Positions 57,001-64,000 of a stretch of 64,000 nucleotides of DNA are shown in pieces; the first letter of the stretch is position 1, and every line of letters begins with the position of its first letter. The notes beneath the pieces are model-generated. The model searched no databases. It was not told where the DNA came from and saw only the letters and a list, made by a program, of their open reading frames with translations. Source of the DNA: Dendrophyllia cribrosa (lineage: Eukaryota; Cnidaria; Anthozoa; Scleractinia; Dendrophylliidae); contig JAJLRJ010000010.1 of NCBI GenBank assembly GCA_024195265.1, positions 31,808,945 through 31,872,944 of the forward strand, read 5' to 3'. The position numbers were made by a program, and so were the translations under genes.

Positions 57001-60000
57001 GTTTTGTCAAATTAATGATTTGTTATTGTAAGGTACTTAAAACAGATCCAAAATGGGGAAGAAAATATTTTAGGCCTTAAAACCCTATGTGTCTGTTTGA
57101 AGATAGAAGATTTGTTGACCTTTGTCGAAATCCTTTCCGGCAGTCATATTTACACGATCCAGTTATAATTTTGGTAAGCGAGTCCCTTTTGTGGCCAAAA
57201 ATCCAAGATTTCAGTGAAACTTTTCCAACAACGTACTTAGGATGTTCTTGCTGGGAGCCCTTCAATTTGGCTGTGGGTTCAAATTCCCCCAAGGTCAAAG
57301 AATTTTTTATCTTCCTCATGTGGTCCCCATTTCCCTACTTGGGCCAATAAATTATGCTCAGAAGGCATAGACCGTTTCGCAGATATGGGATATTGCCCCC
57401 AGGGCATCCCATAATAAGCATTTAAATTAATATATACCTTTGTTTTCAATGTTCATTATGGGATGCCCTGGGGGCAAAATCAAAATGGCTGCCGTATCTG
57501 CGAAACGGGCTATGAGTAGGAAATTTATGGGATGTTAATTATCAGCATTACAATTTAACACAGAGTCAATTCTCTGATTTACTATTCAATTACATACACT
57601 GGGTATTATGTAGATTACTTACCAAAACAAACTTGTCTTTTTGATATGCCTGAAATAACTGATCATATGAAAACATTTGAATTTTACTTCGTGATGTCAT
57701 TCCCCTGAAAAACAAAATATGATAAAAACCAGAACTTCATGACTGCAATATTATTTTACGTATTGGACTTTCAGTGACCATTTAATAAACCAACTGAGCA
57801 GTACTTTCCTGTGATGCTGTTTATTATGCTGTACAAGGTGGTTCTAACTTGTGAGTCTGTGGGTGAAATCCTAAAGAATCCTAAAGTGTAACCATTCAAA
57901 TGAAAGCTGTTGAGCAGTACCTTCCTGTGGTGCTGTTTATTATATGCTGTACAAGGTAGTTCTAACTTTTGAGTCTGTTGGTGACATCCTAAAGTGTGAC
58001 CATTCAAATAAAAGCTATTGAGCAGTACTTTCCTGTGGTACTGTTTATTATGCTGTACAAGGTGGTTCTAACTTGTGAGTCTGCTGTGGGTGAAATCCTA
58101 AAGTGTGACCATTCAAATAAAAGCTACTGAGCAGTATACTTTCCTGCGGTACTGTTTATTATGCTGTACCAGGTGGTTCTAAGTGAGTCTGTGGGTGAAA
58201 TATTAAAGTTTGACCATTTAAATGAAAGCTAGTGTAGTACTTTCCTGTGGTACTGTTTATTATGCTGTACAAGGTGGTTCTAACTTTTGAGTCTGTGGAT
58301 AAAATCCTAAAGTGTGACCATTCTAGTCCGGTAGCAGATAGAGGTTTCGTTCAACCCACGAGGTAGAAAAGGTTTGATAGTTGATATTGGTAGAACTTGA
58401 TGCCCTGAACACTGCTCGGTAGGTAGTAGAGTTGAATTGTGGTATAGGTCCCAAGTTAAGAGGGTGTTTTTATTTCAGCTGAAAAACCACAGGGTACCCA
58501 AGTCTGATTTTTAGTAAACAATTTTTCTATCACTCTTACATGCTTCTGTGACGCACAAAACACTGTAGAATTCCTTATCTAACTTCGTTCTACTCCTTAC
58601 TAACCAGTTTTGCACTATTAAGCCACATAATAGTCTTCTGCGCATGTCACAAACACAGTGGCCGCTTTGTTACAACCCAATCAAATAGACTACTTCTTCC
58701 GGAAAATGTCCCTGTTTGAGGAAAAAAATGTACTATTTATATACAAAACTACTCTGGTCTCACTAACTATTGACTTGTACATGTTTCTTGTCTATCTGTA
58801 CTCTCGGGGGTGTCTTTAGTTGTACAGCAAGGTCCATCGACTCAGCCTCTTCACGTCAAGGTCTAGTATCGAACGGAGATTCAATTCAGCGTTTCTAATA
58901 AGCCATGGAAAAATATAGGTGTAAAGGCATGAACAACAAATAGACATGTAAAAGCGGTTCTTCTTACCTCTCATGAAACAAAGTGGTTCATTCCACATCG
59001 CCCTCTGTCTCCGAGTCGTCATACGAGTCACTGAGGTGCTGCACGGCCATAGTGTGGGGGTTCCTACATGTATCGTCTGCCATACACGAGCACGATTCCG
59101 TGCATGAGAGACCAGTATTGGAACAGGAACAGTTCCTTTGGCAGTGTGACTTGTTGCATTTACAAGTTGTCAGCTCGACAAGGCTCTTTGGGACTGGATC
59201 ATTTGTCATGTAGACTGGTTTCAACTGCTCCTCTTCCACTTCCGAACCATGACCATCTGGGCCCTCCAAATCCTGCATTGCGTCAAATGAGCATGTCCAG
59301 ACACAGGTTTAGTAACACGCCCGCTTCATGTGCTGCATAAGACTGTTGGATGTCGGGGGAGCATCTCACGTTTGTGTTTATGCTGGCAGAACATGAGGTA
59401 CCTCAGGTCATCCGTGGTGCTACTACCCCTTCTCGTAGGTGGGTACAGGTCGCAGATGAAAGCCTCCGTCTTCTTTGCGGTCGTCCTGTCTATCTGCTGT
59501 CGCTGACCAAACAGCGTGAGGGTCAGTGCGGACATGATGGACGTGCGCTCGTGAACTGTCAGAAACCATTTGCTCAATGCTGCCGGGTTTTGCGATATTC
59601 CAACTATACCTCCCTTAGACTTAGAATCAGCATTGATTGACTGTTCTAGAGCCACATCCCTCCAAACTTGTGCGTAAGGGTGAGAAGAGCGGCTAACAGC
59701 ATGCCCGCCGGATATGAACTCCTGATGCACTTGTGGGTGCGCTGCCTCTAGGTTCTTCATGTCTGCGAGATATACTGGTAGCCACTTCAGCTTTTCTTGA
59801 AATCTTCAAACAAGGCCGCTGACACACTCTTTGGTTCTCTGCGCAAGCTCGTCCTCCTTCAGGTTGATCTCTCCATCATCGCAGCTCCGGTACCAGTGCA
59901 GAAACGCTTGCCACATTAGACGGAACAATGCTTCCATCGCAAGCTTGTGCGCGCGGACGCCACAGTTATGCGACTTTCCCTTCATCAGAACCGCCGCGTA

Positions 60001-62750
60001 CACCCCGGACTCGACCAGAAGATCATTAAGAAGTGATAAAAAGTTAAGCGGTATATGAAAGTCACCCATACGGATGACAACATCGGAAAACTCGTCGGGG
60101 AATCGCCATTGCAGTTCCTTAGCTTTCACGTAAATTGCAAGGTCAAATGTTATGAGTGTCTGCTTGACCAACCATGGAGCTTATTGCCTGTGTATTCTTC
60201 AGACATGTATATATCGTACTGAAATCCGTCGAAGAACCTTCTATCAATGGACAATAGCCAATGTTAGTAACTCGTGGGATATCAGAGAGAAGGACAGAAT
60301 TGAAAACACTCCAGCTCGGGATCGACTGAGACTCGGTAGCTACAGTTATTAGAGTTTGCGACAAAGCTCTATCGCTTATCCTCAAAACTTTCCACGTCTC
60401 ATCGCTGAGAGTTGCAGAACTTAATGCGTCATTCATCCTCTCCGTTACACCACTCCATCTCAATCTTATCGACATACGCAGAAACCGACGGTTTCCGTCC
60501 ATGTACAGAACACTCCTGAATATCAATAACGCTCTTTCCAGTCTGCAATGATCGCCGTCTTGTACCATGCTGTGCTACTGCCGTCGGAGGAAGCTCTGGC
60601 CCGAACTGCTTCTTCTGATATACAACCATTGTCGTGATGTGAGTTGTGTTTCTCCCGTCAAGGGTTTCCTCGTTGAGGTCATTGTTATTAGCTGCTAGTT
60701 GCACAAATGAGCCAGGTGTGATATTCGAGGGTAACACTGTACCATACGCCTAGTGTCTAGTGCTAGTGTCTACGGTGCGAAGGTCGTCATAAGAACAGGA
60801 GTGCCCCATTCTATTTAGGAGTGATATCAGTACCCTGGATGACGTCAGATGGTGCACACTCACAGCAAGGCTGGCGTGTTTTGGGAGTTTTACTCGGCTT
60901 TTAAAAAATTGTTTGGCTTTAATAGGTCGAGCCTTCATTGTTTTTTTAATTGTGTTCTTTACATACTGGGTTCTTTAACATTTACTGTGTTGTTTTTTTA
61001 CGTTTTCTATCGGGAAACAAAGGAAGAAGTATTTGACAACTACATAAAAGTTTGTGACTATTATGTGGCTTAATAGTGCAAAACTGGTTAGCAAGGAGTA
61101 GAACGAAGTTAGATAAGGAATTCTACAGTGTTTTGTGCGTCACAGAAGCATGTTAGAGTGATAGAAAAATTGTTTACTAAAAATCAGACTTGGGTACCCT
61201 GTGGTTTTTCAGCTGAATAAAAACACCCTCTTAACTTGGGACCTATACCACAATTCAACTCTACTACCTACCGAGCAGTGTTCGGGGCATCAAGTTCTAC
61301 CAATATCAACTGTCAAACCTTTTCTACCTCGTGGGTTGAACGAAACCCCTATTTTTCGGGATCTGCTACCGGACTACAAATGAAAGCTACTGAGCAGTAC
61401 TTTCCTGTGGTGCTGAATTAGTAGAGGATTCCACCCTCGGCTATGCTCCCACTAACACGTAAATAAAGTTCTAATTATTATCGCGTTCGAAGAACGCAAT
61501 TCTAATTTCATGTTGGTTGTCCTGTGGTTTATGTGCAGTAAAATTTGAGATTTTTTGGTAGACGGTCTTCCAAATGGCCGCCCCTATTGGGTTTTTTTCA
61601 GGGGCTCATTTCCGCCGGAAATTCCTTCAAACGCGTCTCCATAATCTGTGATTACTGCTAGTTCCTAAGTGTAACTATTCAAATGAAAGCTATTGAGCAG
61701 GACTTTTATGCTGTAATGTTTCTTTAATTTGATGGGTCTTAGGTTTAGGTTTGATAAAGAGGAACCTTTGGAATTGTCCACAAGAAGTTAAAGTCACTGC
61801 ATACACGGCTATAGTTCGTCCCAAATTGGAATATGCTTGCACCGCTTGGGACCCCCATTTCAAAAAGGATGTTGCTTCCCTTGAAAAGGCAGCACGATTT
61901 TGTACCAACAACTACCATCCTACAGCCAGTGTCACTGAAATGCTTCACGATCTAGGATCGACTACCTTAGAGTTAAGACGAACTATGAATCGGCTGATCC
62001 TCTTATTCAAGATGAGTCATGAGCAAGTTAATATTGATGTAGACACTTATCTCACACACTGAACATAGAACTTGAGGGAGCCATAGTTACAGATACAGAC
62101 AAGAAAAAGCAACTATGGACATTTATTTTTATTCATACTTTTCAAGTTTACCAACTGATCTCGTCGAGATAAATTCACTAACTATTTTTAAGAGTTATTT
62201 AACTACCTGGTTGACAACCAGAACTAGACCAAGCCAACTACTATCATTTTAACTATTTATTTATTTTTATATTTTTGTTTTATTATTTTATTGAGTTGTT
62301 TTCTTGTATCGTATATACATGTAAATATCTTAATACTGTACAGTTGGTGTGGTGTCCAATGGGACTTTTACCGACTAAATAAATGTAGATGGGTGGTTCT
62401 AAAATCTTTTGATCTATCGGGCAGTGATTTACTCTCGAACTATTCGTTTCTTAGTTTTTCAAATGTCGAACTTTTTTCAAATCTTTAGTTTGGTACCATT
62501 AGAAGTTTCAAAATAAAGTTTAAAAAATTCAGATAAGCTTAATTTCGCGCGTTTTTCTGCAGTGCATTTTTTACTCTGCCACACTATATACACTGCTTTG
62601 TACATGTACATGTAGTTACGTGTATTTTAATATTAGATACAATCGTCCTTACCATTTCATAAAACGTTCTTGAACATCGGAAGATTCGAAGCCCGGAAAA
62701 GTCTTGTTTGGAACAAACTGAAATGTAAAATTCTTCTCGTCGTCCGCCAT
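48062..62750 (-). CDS. CFAP300: CFAP300 (C11orf70), cilia- and flagella-associated protein 300, complete (258 aa, 10 exons)
   Basis: Exons in transcript order: 62750-62653, 57704-57623, 56650-56612, 55944-55911, 52122-52039, 51684-51602, 50590-50480, 49995-49934, 49030-48964, 48178-48062. All phases agree, giving 777 coding bases. The protein is a cytoplasmic factor needed to assemble and transport axonemal dynein arms; human loss causes primary ciliary dyskinesia. Matching blocks: NFTFQFVPNKTFPGFES, FSYDQLFQAYQKDKFV, IVRESGNIRKCFDEYYEDFV, FKHICLGGQVCQYEDD, DPTTKKLQVGSVVLKVSAQ and PLKRHVYVWSHSW. Human length is 267. ATG has a good context (AAAATGG) and an in-frame TAA 9 bases upstream. Donors of exons 3 (GTTGGC) and 5 (GTTTGA) are weak. 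Intron 1 holds a 3-kb transposon. Confidence 0.94.
48281..48835. repeat. 106-bp tandem array in CFAP300 intron 9
   Basis: TGACCATTCAAATGAAAGCT starts at 48281, 48375, 48481, 48587, 48693 and 48799: five full steps, the first 94 bp and then four of exactly 106. Each unit also has CAGTACTTTCCTGTGG and GCTGTACAAGGTGGTTC. The same unit makes the array at 57774-58323. Confidence 0.95.
49165..49390. mobile_element. MITE sibling of 5483-5850
   Basis: TCGCCAAATGCCACCAAATA and GGATGGAAGTGGATTACAGT match the 5.5-kb element in opposite orientation. It lacks the nested insert seen there. It lies in CFAP300 intron 8. Confidence 0.7.
50697..50877. mobile_element. TTAA-flanked MITE (AGGCCCACCTTCACCC ends), copy a
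   Basis: Ends AGGCCCACCTTCACCCAAAA and TTTTGGGTGAAGGTGGGCCT, TTAA on both sides (50693-50696 and 50878-50881). 181 bp, non-coding, CFAP300 intron 6. Confidence 0.9.
51144..51266. repeat. Fragment of the C/G-run-ended family
   Basis: CCCGGGGAGGCACTCAACAA and CCTGAAATCCCAACCCTTTC are the reverse complement of parts of 40653-41000. Ends are not intact and no target duplication is visible. Confidence 0.5.
51320..51465. mobile_element. TTAA-flanked MITE (AGGCCTACCTTCACCC ends), copy b
   Basis: Same family as 50697-50877 but 35 bp shorter in the centre. TTAA on both sides (51316-51319 and 51466-51469). Confidence 0.9.
51936..51955. repeat. Poly-C run
   Basis: About 20 C residues in CFAP300 intron 5, close to exon 5. 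Confidence 0.8.
52085..52375. repeat. Direct duplication of about 145 bp that includes half of CFAP300 exon 5
   Basis: AGCATGAAACAAGCTCTGCT..TGATGTCTAC followed by intron sequence (GAGCCCTGGTCATGTGAATA, TAAGAATTTCTGT) occurs at about 52081-52228 and again at 52229-52375. The first copy contains the 5' half of exon 5 with its acceptor. The second is an upstream, partial exon copy with its own acceptor-like TTGTTGTTGTTGTAG. The 3' half of the exon, with the donor, exists once. Confidence 0.85.
52458..52896. mobile_element. C/G-run-ended element with 8-bp target duplication
   Basis: Starts GGGGGCGGGGTACTCCC, ends ATACCGCCCCCGGGG. AGGTGTCC flanks both sides (52450-52457 and 52897-52904). The interior repeats TAGTCTAGGATAGGGTAT-like units. 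It sits in another degenerate repeat (GGGAGGTGTC). Confidence 0.85.
53338..54527. mobile_element. C/G-run-ended element, 1.19 kb, 8-bp target duplication
   Basis: Starts CCCGGGGGGGGTACTTGGGT, ends GGAAGTACCCCCCCCGGG. ATTCAAAT flanks both sides (53330-53337 and 54528-54535). The longest of three. It has short frames on both strands but no domain I recognise, so it is probably non-autonomous. The host sequence GTCACCATTCAAAT is a unit of the 106-bp family. Confidence 0.85.
54556..55770. mobile_element. Large relative of the 24242-24832 TIR element, with nested MITE
   Basis: Read in reverse it begins AACCTGTGAATATGTGCAAG, continues CACTCACTCACTC and TTACGTAATGCTTTGTTACG-like sequence, and reaches ATTATTCACAAGTTGG-like sequence at the far end. 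A stretch near 54556-54690 is tandemly repeated at 54691-54800. The MITE 54926-55480 is inserted inside. Confidence 0.65.
54926..55480. mobile_element. MITE with GTAGCA..TTTTATTTTGCGG ends
   Basis: CCTGTAGCATGAAATTTTTG and ACTTTTATTTTGCGG at left; CCGCAAAATAAAAGTGCTAC then ACTGTA at right. The interior has several GGAACTTATTTTTGCGG-like repeats. 555 bp. Confidence 0.65.
57368..57515. mobile_element. Hairpin MITE (ATAGACCGTTTCGCAGATA ends)
   Basis: GACCGTTTCGCAGATATGGG and TTGCCCCCAGGGCATCCCAT pair with ATGGGATGCCCTGGGGGCAA and TATCTGCGAAACGGGCTAT on the other side. CFAP300 intron 2, just left of exon 2. Confidence 0.85.
57774..58323. repeat. 106-bp-family tandem array in CFAP300 intron 1, broken by a transposon
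   Basis: Five units starting at about 57774, 57885, 57993, 58104 and 58209, each with GACCATTYAAATRAAAGCT and TGTTTATTATGCTGTAC. A sixth begins at 58313 and is cut after GTGACCATTC by the element at 58324. It resumes at 61377 with CAAATGAAAGCTACTGAGCA. Confidence 0.9.
58324..61376 (-). mobile_element. Long-TIR DNA transposon encoding an uncharacterised multi-block protein
   Basis: TIRs 58324-58635 and 61056-61376, about 312 and 321 bp, nearly identical apart from a short deletion close to the left tip. Tips TAGTCCGGTAGCAGAT and ATCTGCTACCGGACTA. The element interrupts a 106-bp repeat unit, so the empty site is known: GACCATTC then AAATGAAAG, leaving at most a 1-bp C duplication. Internal minus-strand coding remnants run 60737-58988. 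Superfamily not identified; no DDE motif was recognised by eye. Confidence 0.85.
58988..60737 (-). pseudogene. Transposon-encoded orphan protein, frameshifted
   Basis: Five frames in order form one protein of a family I know as uncharacterised proteins repeated in cnidarian and other invertebrate proteomes: 60737-60429 (NNDLNEETLDGRNTTHITTM), 60568-60143 (TNIGYCPLIEGSSTDFSTIY), 60171-59806 (VIRMGDFHIPLNFLSLL, GVRAHKLAMEALFRLMW), 59760-59326 (MKNLEAAHPQVHQEF, SKGGIVGISQNPAALSKWFL) and 59278-58988 (VYMTNDPVPKSLVELTTC, then a cysteine-rich NCSCSNTGLSCTESCSC motif). At least four frame breaks separate them, near 60440, 60150, 59780 and 59300, so this copy is decayed. The C-terminal Cys spacing resembles CXC/Tesmin-type metal-binding motifs. 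Function unknown. It is CFAP300 intronic, same strand. Confidence 0.8.
61731..62252 (+). pseudogene. LINE (CR1-like) reverse-transcriptase C-terminal fragment
   Basis: A frame encodes RNLWNCPQEVKVTAYTAIV, RPKLEYACTAWDPHFKKDVA and SVTEMLHDLGSTTLELRR, the thumb and post-polymerase region of CR1/Jockey-type elements. After a stop, INSLTIFKSYLTTWLTT continues the family pattern in another frame. 5' truncated. CFAP300 intron 1. Confidence 0.85.
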
Positions 62751-64000
62751 TTTCCTTTAATGCAGTGCCTAGTGCATGACGGGATTTGTTGTTTATTATA
62801 TACCGCTGACAACTTCTAAGGTAACCGTGGTAACGTTCTTTTATCCACAGCTCAACCAACTTCTGATCTTTTGTGCCATTGACAGCTGTACTTTGGAAAA
62901 ATATAAGAAAATAATCAAGTTGCATAAGATAACATCTAATTAAGTTATGTTTTGTCACGCCTGAGAGAAAGGTTCTTGAGCTTTCGCTTTTGAAATGAGA
63001 TGTGTCTCACACGCGTTCACGGAGTTTGTAGGCCAATTCATGTTTTTGAGCTCGGCTCACATGATTAATAATGCAGTCTACCCGCGCTTTTCGAGGAGTA
63101 TTTCTTCCCTCGCTCCCTTTGGGGTGGAGATGAAGGACAACGCTGGGAACGAGGTTACAGTTGGTGTGCTTAACGGGGAGGCTCCGCCAGAAAAGATGCC
63201 TTTTTCACTCTCATTGAATAAGAAAGGGTAGCAAATCTAAGTGAAAGAGAGGCAAGAACTTGGCAGAAATTTCACGCAAAGGTTACTTAGATCAGATTAC
63301 GCTTTACTCATCGAAAATATTGAGTCGGTTCAGGTCTTTTATTTTTCCTGTTTTATAGCGTTAGTGCCGACCAAGTATGGGATAATCTTCTACCTCTGGC
63401 TTATTTTTAAATTATAAGAAAAAAAATCAAAATTTTATCGTGTATGTGAAAGGTATCCATTATGAGCAGGAGCCCATCAAATGGTGGGCTCCTGTTATAT
63501 GAAAGGTTCCGGAGGGGTTGAACCTCCGAGCAGAGCAGCTTTCCAGCATGAAACTTTATTAAGTACTCTCCCCATTTGCCTTCTTGTTCTGAAATAGCCG
63601 GAACGACATAACCGTTCATGATTAATTTATTTGGCACTTGCAGGCACTTGTAGTCCCGAAAAACTAGACGGATGTAGTAAAGTGCTTCATAATATTTAGG
63701 ATCGCACTAACGCCAGGTCTGAAGAAGCATTTTTTCCTACTCCGCCCTAAATTCCTATTGCTTTATGTAATTTCTGTTTCTTGCCTTGTTCGTGCCTTTG
63801 ATATGGAAGATAAATAATTTTAACCAAATTCTCCGCAAAGTTTGGATACCTTGCATGATTTTTCACAAGTAATGGTCAGTAATGAAACATCCTTAAAAGG
63901 CCATGCAACAACACGTCATACACGTCACTTGTACCCTAAGGAATTCATTTAATTGGTCTGACGTGATACTTTAGTGACGTCGACGTGTCTGCGCTCGCCT
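62751..64000. other. Upstream flank of CFAP300, no gene seen
   Basis: The first 200 bases left of this should hold the CFAP300 5' UTR and promoter on the minus strand; I see no TATA box. A short inverted repeat (GAGCAGGAGCCCATCA / TGGTGGGCTCCTG) lies at 63462-63497, and a solo end of the 72-bp hairpin family (CTGGGAACGAGGTTAC) at 63141-63156. Confidence 0.6.

Overview
The window is animal nuclear DNA: AT-rich, with short exons split by GT-AG introns and a very high load of short inverted-repeat DNA elements. The three spliced genes are conserved animal genes. The repeat families (CR1-like LINEs, Penelope-like, Merlin, many TTA/TTAA MITEs, and an orphan protein family common in cnidarian proteomes) suggest an anthozoan cnidarian, probably a stony coral. 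That assignment is inference, not proof.

Layout. 1-5264 (+): the last four exons of COPS6 (COP9 signalosome subunit 6). 5265-7691: intergenic repeats. 7692-23992 (+): a complete 12-exon INTS4 (Integrator subunit 4) model of 996 codons, including one GC-AG intron. 23993-28678: gene-free repeat field with a broken Merlin-type transposase. 28679-48274: tandem segmental duplication. Each copy carries one intronless GT31 (beta-1,3-galactosyltransferase-like) gene on + (29203-30291 and 36597-37673) and one copy of the last CFAP300 exon on -. 48062-62750 (-): complete CFAP300 (cilia/flagella-associated protein 300, formerly C11orf70), 10 exons, 258 aa. Its first intron holds a 3.05-kb long-TIR transposon. 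62751-64000: upstream flank, no gene seen.

The genes do not form a pathway: COPS6 acts in cullin deneddylation, INTS4 in the Integrator RNA-cleavage module, the GT31 enzymes in Golgi glycosylation and CFAP300 in axonemal dynein assembly.

The most interesting material is mobile. (1) The element at 58324-61376 has about 315-bp TIRs around a decayed multi-block protein ending in a cysteine-rich motif, a family I know only as uncharacterised cnidarian proteins. (2) The duplication is a natural before/after experiment: insertions present in one copy have empty sites in the other, giving precise ends and target-site duplications. (3) Several TIR elements carry tRNA-like modules (A and B boxes), one with two divergent modules. 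(4) A family with C/G-run ends has 8-bp target duplications at three loci. (5) An intact spare copy of the CFAP300 terminal exon lies 12 kb beyond the real one. All boundaries come from reading by eye; no alignments were run.
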